DNA of 64,000 bases from Prunella strophiata (taxonomy: Eukaryota; Chordata; Aves; Passeriformes; Prunellidae), in assembly GCA_036583965.1 (NCBI GenBank), contig JAZBQD010000013.1:13974618-14038617 (forward strand), read 5' to 3'. The notes beneath the pieces are model-generated. The model was not told the DNA's origin. It was given only the letters and a program-made list of their open reading frames with translations, and ran no database searches. Made by a program: the position numbers and the translations under genes. Each line of letters begins with the position of its first letter. The stretch's first letter is position 1. This document shows positions 40,831 to 52,617 of this stretch, one piece after another.

Positions 40831-42729
40831 ACATGAATAGAAGTTGTTCAGTCATTTTCTGGTTGATGTTCAGGGATTTTGTTTTAAAGGTATTAGGAGT
40901 TTAGATTTGATGTAGTTTTCACTTGAAACTAAATCCCATCTCTGTGTATGATTAAGCTATTTAATAACTTCTGCACAGGACCCAGTTTTCTTTGCTTTGT
41001 TCTACAATACCCCCAGCTCTATACTGATTTACAAATGTTTGTTCAACTTCCTGTCCTGCCATTTATTATGCTCACATTTTCATTAAAAATTTAATTAAGT
41101 TTTAATATAAAATATATTTATGTTGTGTGTAATTTCTTTTATCTTAAAAATCCTGTGCCCATGAGTGTATCTTTGGAATCCATTCTCTTAAACTCAGCTT
41201 CAGTGACCTGGAGAATCTGAAGCTGTAGTAATTTCCTAGCAGCTCAGTCTTCAGGGTCTTCTACTGGGATGAAGCCTGTGAGTTTGGTTAATTCTCTTCT
41301 ATGCCAGAGACTTCTGACTAGGAAGAGCTAAATGTCACTAAAATATCCCAGATGTGGAGTGGGGATTCTCTTGAAGAAGTTCCAGGCCAAATTTGTCTCT
41401 CCTGCCTCGTTAGGGGTTTTGTGGTATACCTCTCCACCTAAGAATCCTCAAGGAATAATTAGCAAAGAGAAAGAAGATCCACAGGGACAAAACAGTTGTT
41501 TTCAGAGCACAGAGGATAAGAAAGAGAGATACCCCCTCACCAGCGCTCCAGGAAAATACAACATGCACTAATGGAGCCTGCAGCAATTGGATTACAAGTA
41601 AGACTTCACAGGTAAAACAAAACCTGTAACAAGCACATATCTTTAATGTGAGATAGGAAGTAACCAGCTTTTTGTCCTTTCTTCTGGGACTAGACTACTG
41701 AGAGCCATGAACAAGCTTTCTTCACTGTGAAACTAAATGGATTTCTATGTGGAATAAATCATTAATGTAATGGAAAGGAAAGTAATTATTCCCCCATTAA
41801 TCCAAATTAGAAGCCTGGAGGTATTTTGTGGAATGTAAAAAACACCTTCTAACCTACAACGAATCCAGTTGACCCTGATCTTGAAAACACCTCCTTGCCT
41901 TTGGAGATTGATTTTAAATAGACTGACAATGTCTCTCTTGCTCACGCAGAAGTAATTAGCATTTATTTTCATTATGAAGTTAGAACAGCACAACATCCCT
42001 TCTATCATTCCACTATTGACACTGCTTTTTGAAAGATCAGAAGCAGCTGAATGCAGAAAAAGCCTCAAGAGAAGTGAAAATGGCTACACTGACTATCATT
42101 CCAGGGTCCACAGGCAAAGTGAATCAAATGTCTGAGATGTGCACAGTTCTCTGTGTCAGGTTGAGGATGAGTGTGGGAAGTTCTCCTGCATATGAAGTTC
42201 CCCAAAATCTCCTTCTCTCCCCTTAGGGTGCTTTACATTGTTTTGACATAGCATCCACAGTAAAAACAGGAGCTGGTGATTCACATGGCAACATGAAAAT
42301 AAACATTCTGATAAATTGACAGCTGCCATATAGTCCCCAGCTGGCTGCCTTCCCACTTGCACTACCTTGGTGACAACCCCAAAGCTGGCCAGCAGGTCAG
42401 GGGAAGAGGATCAAGTCACGATCCAGAATTCCTGATGTGCTCCATCTAGGCCACGACAGTCTGGATCTTTTGTGCACACCTGGTGCCCAAGGCAAAGGGT
42501 GGGCTTTGCCATCTCGTTCAGTCTCCTACTTTCTATCCATTGTTGTCATCAGCAGAGATACCCCCTTACTGAGAAGGCACTAAAACAGAGAGACAGCAGG
42601 ACTTGCCAGTAAAATGGAGCATTTTTAGCTGAAGAGTTAGAGAGCAAAACAGAGAAGATCAGTAGACTGCTAACTGTGTGCATTAAAGAGAGTCTTATAG
42701 ATGTATTTCAACATTATCCCTCTTCCCTC

Positions 42730-42910
42730 CCCAAAATGGGAAATCCCATTAGCAGCACAATTAGCCCTCCTTTAAGCAGCTAATTACACCTAACTCAGTC
42801 ATAATGTCTAATTACTGGTTTATTCACTCTGAGTGGTTTATAACATGAGAAATTACTGAGATGAAATTAGATCAAAGGGTAACATAAAAGTATTTGCCTT
42901 TCAAACTACC
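42730..42910. promoter_or_regulatory. Putative conserved non-coding element
   Basis: Dense homeodomain core sites (ATTAGCAGCACAATTAGCC, GCTAATTACACC, GTCTAATTACTGG) occur within 100 bases in a repeat-free stretch, with an ATCAAAGGG TCF/LEF-like word near 42,870. It is suggestive of a developmental enhancer but unproven. Confidence 0.25.
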
Positions 42911-44503
42911 TTTGAACGCAGAGGTACAGCTGGAAGGGGGCTGAGGTGGTGGAAGAGAAACTGCAGCTTGAAGGTACAGCTACATTTCCACAGTGGTCAA
43001 CATCTGTTCCCTTCAGAGCCTTTCTTCATCTGTGTCCACATGGGGATGTGTGCTCTGCACCACAAAGGAACAGGCTAGACCAAGGCTGTGAGAGCATTTG
43101 TTACAGCTTCATCATGTGCCAAGAAATGGATGTAATTACTCTCACTGCCTTTGAAAGATCATGGGAGGAAACCTGAAGCAAAAAGCTGCAGGAGAATTGT
43201 AGCTACACTAAGCCAAACCTGCAAATTCTAAGGGCTTCTGTGGTGTTACCATAATAAAAATATATTACTTAAAATGTCTGTACAATGGGCGAGAAACAAG
43301 ATTTACCTCATTATCTCACAGCAAAATAATGTGGGGTTTTTGAATATTATTTAAAATTTTCCCTATAAGTTAAAAATGCAGCAATAACACTCCCAGTATG
43401 GGAACTGATGTTGAGATAAAGATGGAAATGGTGTTATGCCAGGAGATGGGTGGGATGGAGGGGCTTTACTAGATGCTAGTCTAAAAGTCGGAGTAGTGCT
43501 GAAATGATAGGAGAAAAAAGCATTCCTGAGAATGCTCTGCCTCCTTTCTCATATTCTTTTCATTTGCAGTCATAAACAGCAAAAAGTTTTCCTTTTTATG
43601 CTTACCAAAGTTGCATAAAAGGAATGTTAGTAGCAAGGAACTCTTTCAGAGTGGGATGCAACATTCATTAATGTTGCTAAATTCTGTGAGAATTCTGTGG
43701 TCAAATCAAGTCTGATAACATCATGAATGCAATAGCTTATGCAAGCAGTATCTCTTTTGCTCATAATTTAAAACAGGGAGGCATTGCACAATAGTTAAAG
43801 AACATTTTGCCCATCTCACTTCTATGACAGCATACAATATCCTTACCCTTCATTGCTCTGTCCTTCCAGAGATGCATCAGTACAAACGTAGTTTCAATGA
43901 CTGGTAGGCAACAGGTGAGTTGAACTTCATGCATGACAGAATCAAATTATCAGAGACGAGTCATAAATTATGCAGATAGTTTGTCATCCATTTCCTATAG
44001 ACTGTACAGCTAATTACGGGTTCTGCAATTACTGTAGCATATGCTAACCAAGCATCCCATCCCTCACTAGTGTTATGCTCCATTACAGAAAGTTAAGGAT
44101 GGTTTGTGGTTCTCAACTACATAAACTAACAGCTGAAAACTGAAAACTGATCCTGTGTGATTCAGGATCCCCTTCCACAGTCTCTTGCTTGCATTTGTTA
44201 AAAACAGACATCCTGCTTCCTGAGAAAGATTAAACTCATTTGAAAAGCACCCTCATCTTATGGCTAGTTATTAACATTACTAGTATGATTAAAATACAGT
44301 GATTGAAGAAAAATGTTTCTCTTTTGTGTGTTCATGGTTTCTGGGAACTCTACACATTACTAGTACACAAACAATGAGAAAGTACAAAACCCAAAAAGCT
44401 GATGGACATTTTACTGGGAAGCTTCTGAATGCAGGACTGACAGGGGCAAAGACAACATCAAAAACTGCAAATTTTTTCTTAATTGTCTTCCAGTCAATTA
44501 TAT

Positions 44504-44526
44504 CTCAGCCTCTGAGAGAGGCTGAG
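44504..44526. repeat. Perfect 10-bp inverted repeat, 3-nt loop
   Basis: CTCAGCCTCT, the loop GAG, then AGAGGCTGAG. It would make a tight hairpin in DNA or RNA. No flanking gene or transposon explains it. Confidence 0.85.
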
Positions 44527-46302
44527 GTGAGATGGCGATGTGTTTCTCATTTGACCTTCTCAACAAAGAAAAAGCTGAGTGTATTAAGCACCCATACAAA
44601 ACATCCCTTATTCTTTTTACCGTGCTTCCCATGTCTCTCATTTTTTGTGTGAAAGCAGATTAGCTGCTCTCTCACAAATCATTATCTCTCCTGCGCTCTG
44701 ACCTATTCTTTGATGTGACTTGCAATAAATGTCTCGTTATACTCGAGCACAGACTTTTGGGGACAGAGAAAAGAAACATTTGCACACACCATTGCTGCCT
44801 AATGTCCAAAACAAGGTCAAAACATTTAAGACTTTTCCTATTTTAATGATTTTGTCATATTTTCTGGCTTTTTCTAGATGTGACCACCAAATCCTCCTTC
44901 GATCAATTATGACTATGACATTAATTTCTTATACTTAGGCATAAAGCTAAATCCACAAATATTTTGCCAAGCAATGTACACACCACTGTATTAGAGACAC
45001 AACACTTCAGCACACTCTTGCTATTAAATTTTAGCAGAAAGATCTCATTGCATATGCAAACATTTTTTTGTATGTGTAAGAAAGGTGGGTCAAGGAATAC
45101 CAAAAGATACACATATTTTTGCCTAACTTAACTCCTAAGTTTTGCAGAACTCTTAGTTCTGCCTACACAATTTTCCCACAGTTGCATGGATAGATGCCAT
45201 TTCCTTCATGTCACAGAACAAACAGGTTGGTTGCTGCCAAGCTTTACTTATTAGCTGAAACACAGATATTTGATAATTGTCACTAGAGAAAGCAAATGGG
45301 ACTTTTGAAGAAGCCTAAGGGAATTTATATCCATCATCCAGTGAATTTCAAATGGAGTTGAGCTTCTAATCCTTCAGTACTTCAAGAAAAAAAGAAAAGC
45401 TAAAGTGAACATTTCAATAAATGAATTAGGCACATACAGAAAACTTGCCATCACTTGCATTTATGCAATCAATGGCTGGCTCAGAGTGCTGTGGTTGAAC
45501 AAATGAATGCAAACAAAAGAGGAACTAATTTAAACAGAGCAGTCACAAGATTCTGCATTATTTAGGTTCTGCTCATTTTCAGTAAGGGATTACTGAAATA
45601 CAAAATAGTTTTCACCCTTTGGGAGTTCACAGAATCATTTTTCTACTTCACATATCATGAAGGACACTAACAGTCTCTCTCTGTGCATAATTTATCTCAA
45701 ACAGATGAGTCATTAGACAACATAGAAGCAGCGACAACTCTGATATTAATGTCTCTGTCACCCTATATATTAGTTGGCATTCCTTCCTAGGTGTCCCTAG
45801 GAAAACAACAATGCAATGAGTTCCAGGCCCCTACAGCGCACACAGACCTCTCTTCACTGGGTTTGAAGAGAGCGCTGTCTATCACAAATTGTTACAGTAC
45901 TGATTGAATAGGCAAATTCTCACTGCTCTACACTCAGTGAAAATCCACATCCAAGCAGAGATGCAGTTCATGGTGTCTGTAAAGCCTCTTAGGAGGAGGA
46001 AGCCATTGCTTTTCTTTTCAGATCATATATATGAGACCTTCAGGACAAGCAGCCAACTTTTGCTGTGTTCACACCAAATGTCCCACAATGTAATTTGAAC
46101 TGATATTTAAACCTCTAATCTTGGTTACAATGCAAGCAGCAACCCATTACGATCACTCCCAATAAAAGAAACCTTCTTAGGTGTGATGCCGACTACCAGC
46201 TCTGCTTCCTGCAGTGCCATAGGGTCAGAGCTTTCTCTCTCTTTTCTCACAGAAATCAGCACTTTAGCCAAGGACCGTGTCCAAGTTAGGGAGGGTTTAG
46301 TC

Positions 46303-46380
46303 TGTGTGATCTCAAACAAATCACCTCATGCTCTCACACATCTGTGCCTTAGTTTCCAAATATAATGTTGAGATAAAACC
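46303..46380 (+). mobile_element. MIR/CORE-SINE-like relic
   Basis: The order of blocks follows MIR: TGTGTGATCTCAAACAAATCA, then CTCACACATCTGTGCCTTAG, TTTCC and a GAGATAAAACC end. The MIR counterparts are TGTGACCTTGGGCAAGTCA, CTCTGTGCCTCAGTTTCC and GGGATAATACC. The match is collinear over about 75 bases and is one of the more convincing MIR-type relics here. Confidence 0.55.
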
Positions 46381-47587
46381 CATTCTGGTTGATAGAAACA
46401 TGGCGCAAATTAACCTTTCCAAAATAGAGCAAAATCTTCTAATATACTGCTAGGTTTCTTTAGAAATACAACTTAATCAAAACCCTGGTCATGAGCACAT
46501 CCCAGGATTCTGCAAGACAATTTCATTCCACAAAATATTTCTTCAGTGCATGTAAGAAAGAAGCACAGTGGACATATGGACAGAGAATCACCAGAGAGGA
46601 AAAAATTAGCTATTGCAACATACAGCCCTACATGTAGAGCAATCAGCAGTTTGGGGACCCTGTTATGGGCTCCTCATTGACAGAAGAAGCTGCAAAATAT
46701 TCCAGGAACTTGTGAGGCAGCAGCAGCCTGTTCATGATTCATTTGGTTGACATAAGATAAGCAAAGTGGCTGATGGCCTGACCTTTCTTCACAGAAAGCT
46801 GACAGACATTGCCTCTTCACTTGAAACAATTCCCTGGAAAGGCAGAAGTGATGGTGCATCTTTAACTAGATACTGCTTCTTATCAAGGAGCTGCACCTTT
46901 TACTCTAATAATAATTTCACTACTCCAGTATTGAGAACAGAGAGCTCTTAGGGTGTCTACACTCCCTCTTTCCCCCATTAATAAAAGCTTTAGTTAATAA
47001 CTTAGCCTTTCTGTTGTTTCAAGGGCAAGACAACAGGCATATTTTCAGGTGTATAAACAGTGACAAATTTTGGAAAGTTCCTATGAATAAATGTTTTCAG
47101 CCTTTTCCACATTCTCCTTTTTAGACTTTCCTAGTATCCTTTCTGGTTTTCTTTTTGAGATAAAAGCCTTTGCTATAAAACAGGAGACCATAGTGACTTT
47201 CAACAGCAAAACTACCAACAAACACAAACAGAGTTTCTGAGACAGCATAGAAGTCATTAATTTTTTGGGGTTTTTTTTGTTTTGTTTTGGGGTTTTTTTG
47301 TTTGGTTTTCTGGGGTTTTTTTTTGTTTGGTTTTTTTTTTGTTTGTTTGTTTGTTTTTGGTTTGGTTTGGTTTGGTTTTGTTTCCAGAAGGTATCAGCAA
47401 TCCAATGTCAGATTTTGAACCACAGTATGTAACATATGAAGGCTGTAAACAAAGAACACTTCTACACTGGCAGTTAAAAGTGCAGAAAAACTGACTATTG
47501 AATCAGTAAGAAAGGTTTTAACTATCATGTTTTAGATAACATCTAGAAAAATTTTTACATGTTTTCATAGACACACAATGACATGAT
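46381..47587. other. Non-coding DNA, no gene seen
   Basis: No supported gene. It ends in the G/T tract at 47261-47383 and about 200 bases of unique sequence before the LTR. Confidence 0.5.
47261..47383. repeat. G/T-rich low-complexity tract
   Basis: GGGGTTTTTTTTG-type units change into (TTTG)n and then (GGTTT)n. It is of the same type as the tract at 63398-63541, but no target duplication or element body was found next to it. Confidence 0.88.
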
Positions 47588-47738
47588 TGTTCCCTTCTGC
47601 AATGCATCCAGGCCCCAGCCACAGGTGAGTGTGGAGTGCCCCTGTTCCTAAGAGGCAGGAATTTGATCTTACCCTTCTTTTGTGTTGCTAATAACTCCTC
47701 CCTTGACCCAAACCCTAAATTCCACCCCTGTGATACCT

Positions 47739-47745
47739 TATAAAA
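47739..47745 (+). promoter_or_regulatory. TATA box of family B LTR
   Basis: TATAAAA preceded by CTTA and followed by a C-rich stretch, correctly placed about 60 bases before the LTR's own poly(A) signal. Confidence 0.6.
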
Positions 47746-47805
47746 CCCCACAACCCTGCCTTTGCCCTGTCTTTCGCCTCCATCCCGCCCTTCTTCCCTC
47801 GGGGT

Positions 47806-47811
47806 AATAAA
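47806..47811 (+). terminator. LTR poly(A) signal AATAAA
   Basis: Canonical AATAAA in the R region of the family B solo LTR. It could end host transcripts that run in the plus direction. Confidence 0.55.
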
Positions 47812-47954
47812 TGGATTCTCGAGCTTTCTGGAACGAGGACCTGTCTTGTTTGTTCCCCTGCCTGGCACCAGCAGCTGCTCTCTCCCTGGGCAAGATGAAC
47901 CCGGCTGCAACGCACTGCAGCAAGAACTCCTGCATTCTCAAGGTATCCTCATCA

Positions 47955-48352
47955 CATGCTGACAGCCAAATGAGAACAGGAACAGAAGAACTTCTTCCTG
48001 TGTCAGACCTTATTTATCATGCCTCTCATGTCTAACTGGTCTCCAAAACTCAGGTTAAAAAGTTGATGAGGCTTTCTGGCCCCAGGTAGATTTAAGCTCT
48101 CATGGAAGAACAGACACATTTTGTAGCCCTCTGGATGCCCAGAGGACTTGTCAAGTATGTTTTCAGTATGACAAACCATTTGTCAAAGTCAGTTAGAATG
48201 TCACCAAAGACTGATCTTTTCACTGCATTTTGGAACACTTGTCTTGGTATTTGAACAAACTGTTGACAAAAAAACAGGTAGAATACTGAGTTATTAATTT
48301 CTGAAATCTGATCTGTATCTGTGACGTGGTTCCTCAGATTTTTTTATCCTAC
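47955..48352. other. Non-coding DNA, no gene seen
   Basis: Unique sequence between the family B LTR and the candidate exon. Nothing recognisable. Confidence 0.5.
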
Positions 48353-48624
48353 CAATGCAGTGTCAAACCACTTCCAGCCATCAAACGCAAAAGAACTGCT
48401 CACAGCTTCTGCTTCTAGTGTGTTTGATATAAGAAAGCAGAAGAGAGCTGGTGTTCCTTGTACTTTTGCAGAGATTTGTACATGGCTGTTCCAGTGAAAT
48501 TTTGGATTTGGAACTGCTTTACAATCAGGTAGGTATTTCACATATGGGTTAAAACCAGATAGTTTGGACTGACCTCCTTCATTACCAGAGCATGTCCCTG
48601 TATTTCCTGTAGAGGGGGGCACTT
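48353..48624 (-). other. Candidate coding exon, unidentified
   Basis: On the minus strand an acceptor with a good pyrimidine tract (CTTCCTCCCCTACAG ending at 48625) opens a 272-nt segment. It closes at the donor-like ATTG followed by GTAGGA at 48353. The frame is open throughout, and after a split Glu codon about 90 codons follow. Visible stretches are VPPSTGNTGTCSGNEGG, SGFNPYVKYLPDCK, NPKFHWNSHVQISAK and FAFDGWKWFDTAL. Three Trp, two Cys and aromatic residues spread through the segment give it a protein-like look. I do not recognise a domain. An exon of an unplaced gene, an exonised intron segment, or a chance frame are all possible. Length and acceptor favour the first somewhat more than for the other candidates. 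Confidence 0.3.
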
Positions 48625-49033
48625 CTGTAGGGGAGGAAGTCCACTGTTACACATCCATACATGACAAGGAGCTTACAGGGGTGTTAGTAAAGTGCAAAAG
48701 CCAAGCACTGAGAAATGCCAAAGATAATCCTATTTGTCCAACTTTAGTTAAACCATCCTGTACAAATGCATTATGGCAGTGCCATGAGGTGTGGGACTAC
48801 ACACCAGTTATCCCCAGGACCACAGCCTCTTTCACACACAGACTGGCAGCACCAGACAGTTTTACTGACAGGGTATCTTTGTTTTATTGCTGAGAATTTG
48901 GTCCTTCCTCCTACATCACAGGTAAATCCTAGTTTGAAAACAAAATTCTCTTTCCTTGTCAGCTTTTCAGTAGCACTCCTTACAGGATTTTTATGAGGTT
49001 CAATCTACAGTGCTGACAAGAGGTAAGACGTAG

Positions 49034-49090
49034 TGCTATTCTCATTTCACAGACAGGAAATGCCAGCACAGAGGAAATGATAAATAGAAG
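49034..49090 (-). mobile_element. MIR/CORE-SINE-like relic
   Basis: GCTATTCTCATTTCACAGA, then CAGGAAATG, CAGCACAGAGG and AAATGATAA follow the reverse-complement MIR pattern of CATTTTACAGATGAGGAAA, CTGAGGCACAGAGAGG and TTAAGTAA. It is short but collinear. Confidence 0.45.
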
Positions 49091-52000
49091 AAAATATGGG
49101 TCACTTAAGATACAGGGGGGTTTCAGTATGTGATTATTCACACAGGACTAAACTATACACAAAGGCTAGGACATCACATTTAAGTTCCTGCAATTTACAG
49201 AGGTGTGCTTCAAACGACTTCCCATTAAATGTTTCAAAATTGCACGTTTCTGACAGAAAACTGTGTCTGGTTTCCCACAGGAAATGAAACATGTACAGTT
49301 GTGCCATCTGCCTATTCACCTGCTGTTAATATTCTTTCCACCTCAATTCTAAGCCTATTGGCTGGTTTCAAACAAAATTTGTGAAGGAAAAGTCTTCTAA
49401 GTGAGTGCCTCTACCAAAACCTGGTAGCTAACAGAGAGTAAGACCTAAACAACAGCCTCCACTGAGGGAAAGGAAACTAAACTTCTGCCCCATCCCTGTC
49501 CTGCCAGCCAGTGCCAGACCCCCTGCTCCACACACACAACTTTCAACTGGCTGCTTGCTCAGGGATTTAGGGCACAAATGCGTGTAGTTAATATCGATGT
49601 TTCCCTTTGAGAAGTTGTGTTCTCCGTTTTGTGACACAAAACACACAAAACAGAGAAGCAAAACAGAGTAAAATCATCTCCAAAATACACAGGAATGAGC
49701 CCTTACCATGCAATGAAAGAGGTACCATTTTCAGCAGCTTAGAGGCATTTATGGCATAATAAATGTACTTTTATAAAAAATATAACTGTAAGTAGAGGAA
49801 AAATTGGCTGCTTTTAGCATAAAGCATTCCTAGACAGGGTGATCCAAGTGTTTGTGGAATAGAACATTAAAGAAAGACATATCCAAAAAATAAATGGTAA
49901 TGGTGTAGCAGTAAATTCACACTCTCTCACCTATAGACAGCTTCACAGCTCTCCAGCAACTGCACAAAAGTGGAACATACAGAGGAGCCAAGAAGATGCC
50001 AGCCACAAAATCAGTCACTTGCTGATTACTGCTGCTACAAACCTGCCCCCACTGCAATCTGTTTGGCATTCCCCACCCTGGAGCTGCAAATGAAATGAGA
50101 AATCCCAGGCTGGTGTGTCTTACACTTCCTCCTCATTCTCTCCCAGCACCATACACCTGGGGTTAAAGGGACTGAGGCCAGCACTTGGTTCAGCACATGC
50201 CAAATTACTGTGTATGAGTGCACTGTACCCCACAGGGGACAGGAGCTCCCTGGGTCTGATCTTCTCATTTGGTGAAGTTGATGAATGTTATGTTTTTGAT
50301 TATGTTTGTGCAAAAATGAGCACAGAGGAGGAAAATATGGGAAAGTGAAGGTAAAGAAAGCAGTTGGAAAAATCTCAAATTGCAAAAACCAAAGACCCTC
50401 CAGAAGGATGGGTTTTGCTTTTCAACAGCTTCCTCAGGTGGCACCTGCTTTCTGCTGTGCAGCTCTACAAAATGCTGCTATGTCTGTGAATTCATCAGTG
50501 TGACCTAAGTCAAGAGAGGTGTCACTGTCAGATAAATCTAGTACAATTTTAAAAATCGACTTTTTCCTTTCCTTCCTAAAGCAGCATTCAGAGCAGGAAT
50601 TAGCATAGCATTGAACTAACATAGCATTTGAACAGGAGAGTGGAGATTCCAGCTGGGCAGTTGTCTCTCAGGACAGGTCTCCAAAGAGAGAAATACTAAG
50701 TTCCAGGAGGTTATAACTGCATATATTAGCATAAACTCTTTTACTCTGAGCATATTTGTGTACCATTTAGAAGAGAACAAAAACAAAACACTTAAAAAGG
50801 AGTCCACAGAAACCCACAATAACTGTTTCTCTTAGCAGAGCATTCTAAGTGCCAAGTTGTTCACAGTGGATGCTGCAGCATCTGGCTCTGTTTCCAAAGC
50901 AATACAGAAAATTTAACCAGGAGTAACTTCCACATGGCAGCGAACTGGAAGGTATAACACAGCATATTATAGGGTAAATGCAACCGGAAAGGAAGGGGGA
51001 AACAATACAAATGGAAGATAAATGCAGATGTAAATCTGTTGTCTCTATACTTATAATTCCAGTTTGGTTCATGGAGGCCCAGCAATAAGTAATTTCCCTC
51101 TATCTTATAATGGTAGTCTATACTAGAAAGTTGTAGTGGGAAAAAAAGGACAGTCCTGAATTTCCTTTTATCTTCCAAAAATTCAGTTCAAACTTGGCAA
51201 AATGTCTTCTGACCTATAACTATGACTGACAATCATACAAAGTCAGATGAAAACTTGGCTTAAACTGTAGCTTTGTTTCCTATGTTAGTGGAATTCTTGA
51301 AATAAAACCATGAAAGTCAATCTAAATGTACATATTCAACAGTTCAAGGAGATTAAAGAGCAGAATTTGGTCCAGTGAACTGTCTGTCATTGTTAGACAC
51401 CTGGAACAAGTAGCCCACCATGACTGCCTAGTCTTAATGTTGGAAGACAGGCAATGAGAAAAGAAAATTATAGGTACAGATGGTTCATCTGTAAGCTGAG
51501 CTTTCAAGTAAAGTTCTTTTACACCTAACTCTGCTTCCTTTTGTGTTTTGAAGAAGTGAGAGGAATGCAATTTTGTCCAGTACTTGAAAAACACTTTTTT
51601 TGAGCAACTCCTGAAACAACTGAGAAGGGGACACCAAAATTTTCTTGGAATATGTATTCTCTTCTGCAGTGAGTACTTGCATAGACTTCAATTTTGACAG
51701 CTAAAAATATATTTCAGCAGCAGGTGCCCATCTGGATAGTAATCTGGAATAACATAAAAACTATTACAACACTTCTGAATATACTGATGCACTCATTATC
51801 TGATGTTCTGCTGCTTTATACCTCACCATAATAGTTGAGAAATAATGGAGAAAATCTTTGTCTATATTATGAACAATGAAATACTGAGATCAAGAAAAAT
51901 GCTCCATATATCCTTGACTCATAGATCAGATGGGCTTAATAAAAACTGAAATTAGGTGGTTATCAATTATTTGAGAATGTGATCCTCTTAGTTTCGTTTT

Positions 52001-52582
52001 CCAAGCTATTCAGCTTGCTGACTCTTCCCTTCTCCCCTTCTGCTTCTCCTTCTCATTAGGAGGTTGAGGTTCTGGTCAAACCCTTGAAGAATTTTTTGCT
52101 CTGAAACAAAGGAAATCATGTCATAATCATCTTCTGAAAAAGTATTTCCTACAGAAACAGCCACTTTTGAGCTTTATGTGAAGCTGGGCATTTTAAGACA
52201 TTAATTTAATTGCTAGTACCCATTTTAATTAGCAAGAGTTATGTTCCTAACCACAATGAGCAATTGCATGGAATAACATAGTGGAAAATTTCAAGAGGAT
52301 TTTTCTACTTTGTTGAAGGCACTGAAGATATAAGGTGTCTTTAAGAGCTGCACACTTAACCCAGGGCTGTGACAACAAATTACAGCATAGTATCAACCCA
52401 AATGCCCCATCACAACCCTCTGCCGAGTCCTCTGGGACAGGAACTTCATCTGCAATGGCCTTAGTGACACAGATTTAATCTCAAGTGCAATGTATAGGAC
52501 TAAATTTACCGTAATACATCTGTGACTTCTCTGTAGTTTTCCCATATTAATGTTAGGCTTAGCACAATGATAAAGGATCAAG

Positions 52583-52617
52583 AAAAAAAAAAAAAAAAAG
52601 AGAGAAAAGAGAAAGGT
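52583..52617. repeat. Poly(A)/purine tract
   Basis: Seventeen A (52583-52599) run into GAGAGAAAAGAGAAAGG, a purine-only strand of about 35 bases. Confidence 0.85.

Larger units (their letters stand above)
32084..46302. other. Long non-coding stretch, no gene seen
   Basis: Fourteen kilobases without a supported gene. The longest open frame in the window (33672-34322, +, 216 codons) lies here, but it runs through a T-rich tract and has no recognisable domain. Patches at 35,690-35,960, 42,730-42,910 and 43,940-44,060 are rich in homeodomain-type TAATTA/ATTA sites and look like conserved enhancers. A G/T tract at 40,713-40,830, a 10-bp hairpin at 44,504-44,526 and a weak MIR-like motif near 39,000 (AATGGGGAAACTAAGAGAAG) complete it. 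Confidence 0.5.
47588..47954 (+). mobile_element. Solo LTR (family B), ERV-type
   Basis: A 367-base unit begins TGTTCCC and ends CTCATCA, flanked by CATGAT (47582-47587) and CATGCT (47955-47960), a 6-bp duplication with one mismatch. Inside, a TATA box (TATAAAA, 47739-47745) is followed about 60 bases later by a poly(A) signal (AATAAA, 47806-47811), giving U3, a short R and a GC-richer U5 in the plus orientation. CpGs in U3/R/U5 suggest moderate age. No primer-binding site, gag, pol or env adjoins it. It is unrelated by eye to the two LTRs at 20.9 and 31.8 kb. Open frames on its minus strand (up to 130 codons) are antisense shadows of the LTR. Confidence 0.8.

Noticed and set aside
40489..40836. 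115-codon frame ending in a hydrophobic segment that could be read as a membrane helix
   Set aside because: The hydrophobic part is the (GTTT)n tract translated as Phe, Val, Cys and Leu; the rest is unrecognised.
44299..44652. 117-codon plus-strand frame
   Set aside because: Low-quality composition, no domain, and it spans a hairpin and T-rich stretches; no conserved feature supports translation.
47518..47941. Minus-strand frames of 66-130 codons
   Set aside because: They are antisense to the family B LTR, whose promoter and poly(A) signals read on the plus strand.
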